8,546 nucleotides of DNA from Sulfurovum sp. Its GTDB lineage: Bacteria; Campylobacterota; Campylobacteria; Campylobacterales; Sulfurovaceae. This document shows positions 1 through 7,404 of this stretch, in pieces; the stretch's first letter is position 1; the number at the start of each line of letters is the position of its first letter. The stretch is from NCBI GenBank assembly GCA_003978375.1, contig QNZW01000047.1, positions 1-8,546 on the forward strand. The letters are read 5' to 3'. Position numbers and translations under genes: made by a program. The notes below the pieces were generated by a model that worked only from the letters and a program-made list of their open reading frames with translations, had not been told where the DNA came from and ran no database searches.

Positions 1-1484
1 TTTTCACCTTTTCTCCATCCTTGAATCAAGACATAAAACATATATATAAGACCCAAAATAAAGATAATTGCCCCTATAAAGGCTATTTTATGATAGATTT
101 CAAATTCTGGTAAATAATCAAAATATCGTCTTGGCATACCATAAAATCCAGCAATAAACATAGGAAACCATAAAAGGTTAAATCCAATAAAATTCATAAA
201 AAATGCTTGTTTTGCCTGTCTTTCATTATACATTCTTCCTGTAATAAGTGGAAACCAATAATGCATAGCTGCAAACATTAAGAAAACAACCCCACCAAGA
301 ATAGCATAATGGAAGTGTGCAACTGAATAATAGGTATCTTGCAAGTGAATATCCACACCAATCATGGTGATTGTAATGCCTGTGAGTCCACCAATAGCAA
401 AGGTAATCATGGTTCCTAATGCCCACACCATAGGTGCAGAAAGTACTATTTTACCTTGATACATTGTTGCAACCCAGTCATAAAATTTAATACCTGTTGG
501 TACAGCCACAAAGAAGGTCAAAAATGAAAATACAGTCTTAGCAATATCAGCCATACCTGAAGTATAAAGATGGTGACCCCATACCAAATAACCAATCCCT
601 GCAATCGATGCTGAAGAGAGGGCAATAGTTCTATATCCAAATACCTCTTTTCTTGAAAAAGTAGGAATAATCTCAGACATAATACCAAAAGCTGGGAGAA
701 TCATAAGATACACAGCAGGGTGTGAATAGATCCAAAAAAGATGTTCAAAAAGTACAGGATCTCCTCCTTTTGCAGGGTCAAAGATACCAATACCAAAATA
801 TTTTTCTAAAATTGCAAGAATCAACGTAATTCCCACTACTGGTGTGGCAAGTAGCTGAATCCATGCTGTCGCATAAATACCCCATACGAACAATGGCATT
901 TTAAAAAATGTCATCCCTGGTGCTCTAAGTCTATGGATGGTTACGAGGAAATTAAGTCCTGTAAGAATAGATGCCATACCTAAGATAAAAGCAGCTACAA
1001 GTGTCATAATTACATTCGTACCTGTATTGAGTGAATAGGGTGCATAAAATGTCCATCCTGTATCTGCAAATCCATTGCCTGTCACCAAAGAAGCCAATGC
1101 AATGACACATCCTAAAATGTACAACCAAAATGTAAACCAATTGAGTCTAGGAAAAGAGACATCTTTTGCCCCAATCATCAGTGGCATAACAATATTTCCA
1201 AAAATGGCAGGAATACCTGGAATAATAAAAAGAAAAATCATAATGACACCATGCAGTGTAAATAACTGGTTATATGTATCTGGGTCTACATATTGTTGTC
1301 CTGGTGAAAAAAGCTCTAAACGCATGACAAATGCAACTGCTACTGCCACAAAAAAGAATGCAAACATCACAGCAGCATACATCAGACCTATTCTTTTATG
1401 GTCAATTGTAAGCATCCACTGCATGAATGTACTTTTAGGGTGCCCTATGGCACAATGTGTTTCGTCGAAATAAGTTTTACTCAT
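1..1484 (-). CDS. coxA: Cytochrome c oxidase subunit I, A2-type haem-copper oxidase (3' end outside window)
   Basis: Catalytic subunit of an aa3-type terminal oxidase in the inner membrane, reducing O2 to water with electrons from cytochrome c and pumping protons. I translated it by hand from ATG 1484: 494 codons, with the C-terminus cut by the left edge. About 12 hydrophobic segments are present. Visible ligands are His78 (haem a, LHGVIMIF), His255 of YSHPAVY with Tyr259 (CuB and the crosslinked Tyr), His304-His305 (CuB, GHHLYTSGM), His390 (haem a3) and His392 (haem a) in VAHFHY. Lys333 of PTGIK is the K-channel lysine. The A1-type glutamate of HPEVY is Ala257, and the preceding Tyr253-Ser254 is the A2-subtype signature. 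Gln382 stands where the Mg-site His of HDTYY is usual. The start codon abuts the SCO stop codon, and AAAGGAG at 1493-1499 is a strong ribosome binding site. Subunits II and III are not in the window. Confidence 0.96.
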   Translation of the reverse strand, partial: MSKTYFDETHCAIGHPKSTFMQWMLTIDHKRIGLMYAAVMFAFFFVAVAVAFVMRLELFSPGQQYVDPDTYNQLFTLHGVIMIFLFIIPGIPAIFGNIVMPLMIGAKDVSFPRLNWFTFWLYILGCVIALASLVTGNGFADTGWTFYAPYSLNTGTNVIMTLVAAFILGMASILTGLNFLVTIHRLRAPGMTFFKMPLFVWGIYATAWIQLLATPVVGITLILAILEKYFGIGIFDPAKGGDPVLFEHLFWIYSHPAVYLMILPAFGIMSEIIPTFSRKEVFGYRTIALSSASIAGIGYLVWGHHLYTSGMADIAKTVFSFLTFFVAVPTGIKFYDWVATMYQGKIVLSAPMVWALGTMITFAIGGLTGITITMIGVDIHLQDTYYSVAHFHYAILGGVVFLMFAAMHYWFPLITGRMYNERQAKQAFFMNFIGFNLLWFPMFIAGFYGMPRRYFDYLPEFEIYHKIAFIGAIIFILGLIYMFYVLIQGWRKGE

Positions 1485-2273
1485 CTAATCATCTCCTTTA
1501 TTTTGATGGTTTATTTGATCGTCTTCTCTTTTTGTTGTTTTTACAAGATAGAAAAAGAATCCAAACATAATCAATGTCATAACGATGCCAGTAATCTTTT
1601 CCCATTTAAAGACATACGTTTTTCCTTTAGGATCATACGCAAAGCAAAAAAGTAACTTTTTTGCTATGGTTGGTCCAACTTTACCTTCACCTGCTTCCAT
1701 GAGTGCCATTTTGACATCAAAAGGAAGCTGTGCAATACCATTAAGATAACGGGTAATTTTTCCTTGAGGTGAAAGCATAACCAACGTTCCTGGATGAATA
1801 TAATCCACCACACCTGCTTTTGAAACCTCTTTTTTGTAAGTAAATCCAACTTTTTGTGCCAACTGGGCTGAAGAGTTACCATCACTTACATAAAAGTGCC
1901 AAGCATCATGTACAAAATCACGAGGAATTGCCTTGAGCATTGTTTCACGCTTTGCTTTAGCAAGGGCAGGTGTTTCACCTTCTCCAAAACTCACAGTAAT
2001 TACTTTGTAGTCTGTATTTTCAGCCAAATCAAGTTTTCCTAGCATTTCTGCCATATCTGCAAGTTGTGCATTACAAATACCCGAACAACGGTAGTAATTT
2101 AAAGAAAGCATGGTGGGTTTACCATCCATCATTTTTTCCAAGGTGACTTTTTCACCTTTTTCGTTAATAAATGTCATATCTAGAGGTATCATATCCCCTA
2201 GTTTTTCATTTACACCAATCTGAGCTGCCTGTACTGATAGTGTTATGAGTACAAGCATCAAAATTTTTCTCAT
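1485..2273 (-). CDS. SCO1/SenC-family copper chaperone with C-terminal membrane anchor
   Basis: A 262-residue SCO-family thioredoxin-fold protein, expected to act in the periplasm and deliver copper to, or reduce the cysteines of, the CuA site of cytochrome oxidase. Residues 1-17 form a signal peptide (MRKILMLVLITLSVQA). The copper-binding CxxxC is Cys63-Cys67 in YRCSGIC, and the third ligand is His160 in YIHPGTLVML. Beyond the fold lies a CFAYDPKGKTY segment (Cys210) and a hydrophobic helix at about 226-245, followed by a charged tail. The protein is therefore probably anchored by its C-terminus with the SCO domain in the periplasm. This C-terminal extension is not part of the minimal SCO family, but I recall similar ones in SCO proteins of other cox operons. 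The start at 2273 is supported by AGGGAG five bases upstream. Its stop codon abuts the coxA start, so the two are likely translationally coupled. Confidence 0.93.
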   Translation of the reverse strand: MRKILMLVLITLSVQAAQIGVNEKLGDMIPLDMTFINEKGEKVTLEKMMDGKPTMLSLNYYRCSGICNAQLADMAEMLGKLDLAENTDYKVITVSFGEGETPALAKAKRETMLKAIPRDFVHDAWHFYVSDGNSSAQLAQKVGFTYKKEVSKAGVVDYIHPGTLVMLSPQGKITRYLNGIAQLPFDVKMALMEAGEGKVGPTIAKKLLFCFAYDPKGKTYVFKWEKITGIVMTLIMFGFFFYLVKTTKREDDQINHQNKGDD

Positions 2274-2371
2274 TTACGCTCCCTGTCTTAATTTCAAATA
2301 TTTTAAAAAATACTACTTTAATTTTAGATAAAGAAAACTTAAATCATTATGAAATGTTATGAGTTTATATA

Positions 2372-2401
2372 TTTATAATGTAATTTGTATAAAATATTAT
2401 A
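2372..2401 (-). promoter_or_regulatory. Candidate sigma70-type promoter region for SCO-coxA
   Basis: On the minus strand, TATAAT lies at 2401-2396 and TATAAA at 2377-2372, roughly 120 and 100 bases before the SCO start codon. Campylobacterota sigma70 promoters are known to rely on the -10 box with little -35 conservation, so either could serve. In such AT-rich DNA these hexamers also arise by chance, and I cannot choose between them. The first box lies inside the inverted repeat. Confidence 0.25.
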
Positions 2402-2427
2402 AATTTATTTGCTTTATAATATTTTAT
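2389..2427. repeat. Perfect 15-bp inverted repeat, possible operator or hairpin
   Basis: The arm ATAAAATATTATAAA at 2389-2403 is the exact reverse complement of 2413-2427, with a 9-base spacer (tttatttgc). All arm bases are A or T. The repeat covers a TATAAT-like box and sits in the presumed promoter region of the SCO-coxA unit, so a regulator binding site is possible. A run of T does not follow immediately on the minus strand, which argues against a classical terminator. The skewed base composition raises the chance expectation. Confidence 0.5.
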
Positions 2428-2506
2428 TATTTTTATATATTAGATTGATTTATTTAAAAGAGTGGATAATGAATAAAAGCTTATTATTTTTATAAGAAAT
2501 ATGAAA

Positions 2507-2526
2507 GAAAAAGCTTACGCTTTTCC
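2507..2526 (-). terminator. Weak hairpin at the ddl 3' end, possible terminator
   Basis: On the minus strand GGAAAAGC pairs with GCTTTTTC (one G-T wobble) around a GTAA loop, which has the form of a stable GNRA tetraloop. The stem overlaps the last ddl codons, and the TAA stop lies within the loop. A T-rich stretch (TTTCATATTTCTT) follows. The stem is mostly A-T, so intrinsic termination would be weak. Placement at the end of a long gene cluster is the main support. Confidence 0.4.
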
Positions 2527-3555
2527 TTTTGCACTTTGGATAGAGTGAATATATTGATAATCTACAGTAATATTTTGTTCTTTTGGTAGGTTTTTAAAGA
2601 GTCTTTCTACCATGCCTTCAAAATCATCAAAAAGATAATTTGCCATAGATCCTGGAATGGGGTTAATCTCATTGAGCAAAACATCTCCATTGTTCACAAA
2701 AAAATCACAACGTATAATACTTCCTTTAAAAAGTGGATGATATACTTTTTTGAAATTGTCTTGAATTTTTATTTTTAAATCATCATCAATATCAGCAGCA
2801 AGTACCTGAGAGTCTCGTGAAAAATCCATATATTTTTTTTCAAAATCTAAAAACGCTTCTTTTTGAGGCTCTTCTACAATAGAAAGTTCCCATTCATTGG
2901 TATAACATCCTGCTTGATTGTACTCTTTTACTCCCTCTATAAATGGTTCAACAATCACATCTGTATCAAACTCAAATGCCACGTCTAACGCATATTCAAG
3001 TTCTGAAGCTTCTTTGACAATACTCACACCAATGCTTGAACCTAAACGCACAGGTTTAATGATTACAGGATACTCCATGCTTACTTTTCGTTCATCTGTT
3101 TTTGAAAGATGTTCATAAGGTACGGTTTTTACGCCAAGGCTTTGGGCTAAAAATTTGGTATAAAGTTTATTGTAAGAAAGTGCTGATGCTTCCATACGTG
3201 GAGAGATAAAAGGTATATTAAAAAATTCCATTAATGCCGCTATCTTTCCATCTTCTCCATCACGACCATGTATGAGATTGAGCACACCATCAAAATCTAC
3301 AGGTTTAGACCCAAACATGCTTTCTGTAAAAAATCCTCCCTGCTTTAACGTAAGTTGCTTTCCTTTTTTATAAGCACCCGAAGAAAAAAGTTTGGCATTG
3401 ATCTTGTCTGTATCTACAAGATAAAATTCTCTATTGGGACTTACAAAAATATACGTAAGTGTTGATTTTTTTAATACTTTTTTCATAGTAATAGCAGAGA
3501 CAATACTAATCTCATGCTCATAACTAGAACCTCCAAATAATATAGCGATATTCAT
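2515..3555 (-). CDS. ddl: D-alanine--D-alanine ligase
   Basis: A 346-residue cytoplasmic ATP-grasp enzyme joining two D-alanines with ATP for peptidoglycan precursor synthesis. The N-terminal GGSSYEHEIS (8-17) is the family first motif, with Glu13 at the substrate-binding Glu position. HGRDGEDGKI (97-105) follows. KPVRLGSSIGVS (167-178) is the ATP-grasp glycine/serine loop. VEPFIEG (202-208) is the nucleotide-binding strand. FEKKY (238-242) supplies the Tyr typical of D-Ala-specific ligases rather than the D-lactate VanA type. NEINPIPGS (295-303) carries the Mg-binding Glu and Asn. The usual NTMPGF-type loop is here NPIPGSMANY, which I recall from Campylobacterota Ddl proteins. AGGAG at 3561-3565, overlapping the carA stop codon, sets the start. 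Only 8 bases separate it from carA, and it is the last gene of the cluster. Confidence 0.96.
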   Translation of the reverse strand: MNIAILFGGSSYEHEISIVSAITMKKVLKKSTLTYIFVSPNREFYLVDTDKINAKLFSSGAYKKGKQLTLKQGGFFTESMFGSKPVDFDGVLNLIHGRDGEDGKIAALMEFFNIPFISPRMEASALSYNKLYTKFLAQSLGVKTVPYEHLSKTDERKVSMEYPVIIKPVRLGSSIGVSIVKEASELEYALDVAFEFDTDVIVEPFIEGVKEYNQAGCYTNEWELSIVEEPQKEAFLDFEKKYMDFSRDSQVLAADIDDDLKIKIQDNFKKVYHPLFKGSIIRCDFFVNNGDVLLNEINPIPGSMANYLFDDFEGMVERLFKNLPKEQNITVDYQYIHSIQSAKGKA

Positions 3556-3563
3556 GCTAACTC

Positions 3564-4682
3564 CTAAAGTGTTTTTGCAAATGCATCAAAAATATATGAT
3601 GATTCATGTGGACCTGGACTTGCTTCTGGATGATGCTGTACTGACATAGCAGGAGCATCTTTATATCTTACTCCTTCGATAGTATTGTCAAATAAGTTAA
3701 TATGTGTGACTTCGGCAACTTCTGTAATGTTATTGGGTACATTATAGTTATGATTTTGTGCTGTAATTTCTACTTTTTTTGTACTTGTATGCATGACTGG
3801 ATGATTACCACCATGATGTCCAAACTGTAATTTATATGTATCATACCCATGTGCAATAGAGAGCAACTGATGCCCAAGGCAAATACCAAAAAGTGGTACT
3901 TTATGTGCAAGTAATTTTTTGATTTTTTCTTGTTCTTCTTTTAAGATAAGCGGATCACCAGGACCATTGGATAAAAAAACACCATCAATCTCTTTGTTGT
4001 CAATTTTCGCAATAATCTCTTCAGCAGATAAGGTGTTAGGCACAACGGTCACTTCCATACCTGCATGGGTAAGCTCATTTAAAATATTTCTTTTGATACC
4101 AAAATCAAGTGCAATAATTCTTTTATTAGTTTGTGGTGTTTCATAGGTAAATGTTTTTATATTATATCGAGCTTCATTGTGAATATAAGGCTCTTTTATA
4201 CTGACCTGCTCAATATAATTTATCTTTTCTATACGTGGTGAAGTATCTAAGATTTCTTTCAGTGCTTCTTTTTCATGTATCTGTGTAGATGCGACCATCA
4301 TCATGGCACCCTCTTCGCGTAACATTTTTGTGATAAAGCGCGTATCAATATCTGTAATACCAAGTACACCATATCGTTCTAAAACCTTAGAGAGTGGTTC
4401 TTCACATCTAAAGTTAGATGGTCTATCTTGATACGAACGAACAATAATGCCTTTGCAGTATGCTCCCTTACTCTCCATATCTTGTGCATTACATCCTACA
4501 TTTCCAATCTCTGGCATTGTAAAGGTTACAAACTGTCCAGCATAAGAAGGATCCGTGACAATCTCTTGATAGCCTGTCAAAGAAGTGTTAAACACTACCT
4601 CCCCTACTGCCGTACCTGTAGCACCAAAACTTTTCGCTTCTAAGAGTAATCCATTTTCAAAATATACACTTACTTTTTTCAT
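3564..4682 (-). CDS. carA: Carbamoyl-phosphate synthase small (glutaminase) subunit
   Basis: A 372-residue glutamine amidotransferase subunit that hydrolyses glutamine and channels ammonia to CarB for carbamoyl phosphate, the precursor of pyrimidines and arginine. The N-terminal CPSase small-chain domain occupies about 1-150 (GEVVFNTSLTGYQEIVTDPSYAGQ region). The class I amidotransferase domain begins near 188. The nucleophile is Cys268 in GICLGHQ, with His351 and Glu353 (HHPEASPGPHE) completing the triad. FGHHGGNHPV (287-296) is also characteristic of CarA. Length is normal for the family. AGGAG at 4688-4692, five bases before the ATG, supports the start. No carB is in the window, so the large subunit must be encoded elsewhere, as in other Campylobacterota. 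The gene lies between DUF507 and ddl on the same strand. Confidence 0.97.
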   Translation of the reverse strand: MKKVSVYFENGLLLEAKSFGATGTAVGEVVFNTSLTGYQEIVTDPSYAGQFVTFTMPEIGNVGCNAQDMESKGAYCKGIIVRSYQDRPSNFRCEEPLSKVLERYGVLGITDIDTRFITKMLREEGAMMMVASTQIHEKEALKEILDTSPRIEKINYIEQVSIKEPYIHNEARYNIKTFTYETPQTNKRIIALDFGIKRNILNELTHAGMEVTVVPNTLSAEEIIAKIDNKEIDGVFLSNGPGDPLILKEEQEKIKKLLAHKVPLFGICLGHQLLSIAHGYDTYKLQFGHHGGNHPVMHTSTKKVEITAQNHNYNVPNNITEVAEVTHINLFDNTIEGVRYKDAPAMSVQHHPEASPGPHESSYIFDAFAKTL

Positions 4683-4716
4683 TTGTACTCCTGCATGATG
4701 ATTTTTGTTGTAGCTA

Positions 4717-5268
4717 TCAAAGCATTCCTCTTTTTAGAAGTTCTTCTTGATAAAATCTTTCATACAATAACTCATAATCTTGACTTCCTGGTATCACCTC
4801 TTTTTGCATACCTTTAATCTTTTCATACACAATATCATCGATTTCATCATAGGCATCTGCAAAGGCTTTGAAGGCTTTAAAAATCACATTTTTAACTTGG
4901 TTTTCATTGACATCGTATTCTGCCAAATAATTCTCATACAATTCATCTAGTATAAGGTGTGCCAAATCATTATAACGGTCATCATAATTCATAATGACAC
5001 CATACTCTGCTGCCATCTTCTTTTTAATCATAAAAAAGAGCTGTCTTTCATCTGCATGTTGAAATTCAATTTCATCATAGTTTTCATCTAAGATTTTTTT
5101 TACTTTTTCATCGAGTGCATACTCTTTTTCTAAGTTCTCATCGATAATTTTTTTACATGCCTCAACCACTGCATCTTTACCTTTAGGCATGGTGATAAAA
5201 GGTGCATTTGCTAAATCAATACCTATTTTAGTTGCTACATATCCTGTTTGTTGTGGTTTCAATCTCAT
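4717..5268 (-). CDS. DUF507 family protein, tandem-repeat form
   Basis: A 183-residue, strongly acidic and probably soluble protein, recognised as DUF507, a family of unknown function. There is no signal peptide and no membrane segment. After a conserved N-terminus (MRLKPQQTGYVATKIGIDLA) it appears to contain two copies of a helical unit. Copy 1 is at about 34-93 (IIDENLEKEYALDEKV to FFMIKKKMAAEYGVIM). Copy 2 is at about 101-183 (LILDELYENYLAEYDV to YERFYQEELLKRGML). Both share an I-x-DE-x(2)-E pattern, a DEI element and a closing K/R-rich helix ending in a glycine-hydrophobic turn. AAAGGGG upstream supports the start. It lies 33 bases after purA and 34 before carA. Placement beside nucleotide synthesis genes seems conserved in the phylum, but no function can be inferred from that alone. 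Confidence 0.85.
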   Translation of the reverse strand: MRLKPQQTGYVATKIGIDLANAPFITMPKGKDAVVEACKKIIDENLEKEYALDEKVKKILDENYDEIEFQHADERQLFFMIKKKMAAEYGVIMNYDDRYNDLAHLILDELYENYLAEYDVNENQVKNVIFKAFKAFADAYDEIDDIVYEKIKGMQKEVIPGSQDYELLYERFYQEELLKRGML

Positions 5269-5301
5269 TCTCTACCCCTTTTCATTTAAATGACCGTTAA
5301 T

Positions 5302-6555
<1,254 letters not shown>

Positions 6556-7404
6556 CTATTCACCTTTATCCATCTTGTACCCTATATATTCATCTGTGTA
6601 GAGTGCAAATCCTGCTGCTTCTACATTATCTATTTTGTAAACACCACCCATGGCTAAAAGTGCATTGTCTGCAAACATTCTAAATGTTAGCGAATCATAA
6701 TAACGCATCTTTGCATAAAAAAGTGGAGAGATAATCATATTTTCATAGGCTACTTTTTGTGCAGCATCTCTTATCTTTTCTAATTCTATTCTTATATCAT
6801 CAGGAAACAATACCAAATCTTCTAAATCTTTAATGCTATTGAGCCTGACCAATTGTTCCATCCAAGGCAAATCACATTGCAATATCTTTTCTATATGCAT
6901 AGATTTTAACACTTCCAATGAAACACCATACTTTTCATTGAGTAGATGAGGGATGCGAATATTGGCTATTTGCATCATAGGCTCAATCTTCATCTCTTTT
7001 AGTAAAGCAATCGTTGTTTTAGCTATTTCGTCAAAAGAGCCTTCTATAATTTCTGCACCAATTTTATACTGCTCTTTGGTCGGAAAGCTTACAGTAGGTT
7101 GAATATAAAACCATTTTTTAGATGCACTAGAGCGTCCTAATCGTTTGGTTACGATACGTACTACATCTGCTGTAGAATCTGCACGTAAAGTGACCTCATT
7201 GTTCTCTTCATCATTGAGTTTAAGCAGTGGCTGTTTATCTTCAAAATATTCAGATTGATGATACGAAAAAAGTGGTGTGACTATCTCTTCAAAACCAAGA
7301 TTATCAAGCATTTCAGCCGAAACAAACTCTATCTCTCTTTTTATTTTTGCTGATGTTGCAAAATAGAGCTTAGATCCTGAAGGAATTTCATGTTCATATA
7401 CCAT
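6556..7404 (-). CDS. hisZ: HisZ-like ATP phosphoribosyltransferase regulatory subunit
   Basis: A 282-residue paralogue of the histidyl-tRNA synthetase catalytic core, most likely HisZ, the partner that a short-form HisG needs for the first step of histidine synthesis. HisRS-like elements are LRADSTADVVRIV (73-85, compare the LRPE-T-x3-R segment of HisRS), a motif 2 remnant FYIQPTVSF to KIGAEIIE (99-121) and a degenerate motif 3 region (YYDSLTFRMF to VEAAGFALYTDE, 235-272). The anticodon-binding domain is absent, and HisRS glycine-rich residues are altered (AMGGVYKIDN), so charging of tRNA is unlikely. At 282 residues it is shorter than many HisZ proteins (nearer 390). ATG overlaps the TAA of the preceding aminotransferase gene by one base (TAATG). 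No hisG is in the window, so the assignment would be strengthened by a short HisG elsewhere. Confidence 0.82.
   Translation of the reverse strand: MVYEHEIPSGSKLYFATSAKIKREIEFVSAEMLDNLGFEEIVTPLFSYHQSEYFEDKQPLLKLNDEENNEVTLRADSTADVVRIVTKRLGRSSASKKWFYIQPTVSFPTKEQYKIGAEIIEGSFDEIAKTTIALLKEMKIEPMMQIANIRIPHLLNEKYGVSLEVLKSMHIEKILQCDLPWMEQLVRLNSIKDLEDLVLFPDDIRIELEKIRDAAQKVAYENMIISPLFYAKMRYYDSLTFRMFADNALLAMGGVYKIDNVEAAGFALYTDEYIGYKMDKGE

Larger units (their letters stand above)
2274..2514. other. AT-rich intergenic region between ddl and the SCO-coxA unit
   Basis: A 241-nt non-coding gap, nearly all A and T, lying downstream of ddl and upstream of the SCO gene. No open frame of credible length or RNA gene is visible. 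It holds the probable ddl-end hairpin at its right edge, a perfect 15-bp inverted repeat at 2389-2427, several TATAAT/TATAAA-like boxes on the minus strand and the SCO ribosome binding site (2279-2284). It is the only sizeable gap in the window, so it most likely separates two transcription units and carries the promoter of the oxidase genes. Confidence 0.8.

Noticed and set aside
226..1140. Short minus-strand open frames at 226-426 and 952-1140
   Set aside because: They are other-frame readings of coxA, rich in Cys, Tyr and Trp as expected from shadow translation of a membrane protein gene.
1075..1473. A 132-codon open frame on the plus strand
   Set aside because: It lies entirely antisense to coxA, whose translation is continuous and fully matched to the family. 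The plus-strand peptide has no recognisable domain.
1398..1655. A plus-strand open frame across the coxA/SCO junction
   Set aside because: It is antisense to two clear genes, and the peptide is low-complexity with no family resemblance.
1664..1885. A 73-codon minus-strand open frame within the SCO gene
   Set aside because: It is an out-of-frame shadow. The SCO frame has the copper motif, signal peptide and anchor intact, so there is no frameshift.
2274..2514. A small RNA or tRNA gene in the intergenic gap
   Set aside because: No cloverleaf arms, no GC-containing stems and no CCA end are visible. The region is almost purely A/T.
2474..2517. Two direct copies of AAAAGCTTA around 2475-2483 and 2509-2517
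   Set aside because: Only two 9-base copies in AT-rich DNA, one overlapping the ddl end. No third copy or flanking structure suggests a repeat family or iteron.
5282..5293. A 12-base palindrome TCATTTAAATGA between purA and the DUF507 gene
   Set aside because: Short and AT-rich, inside a 33-base operon gap, with no T tract or promoter box next to it. Chance is the simpler explanation.
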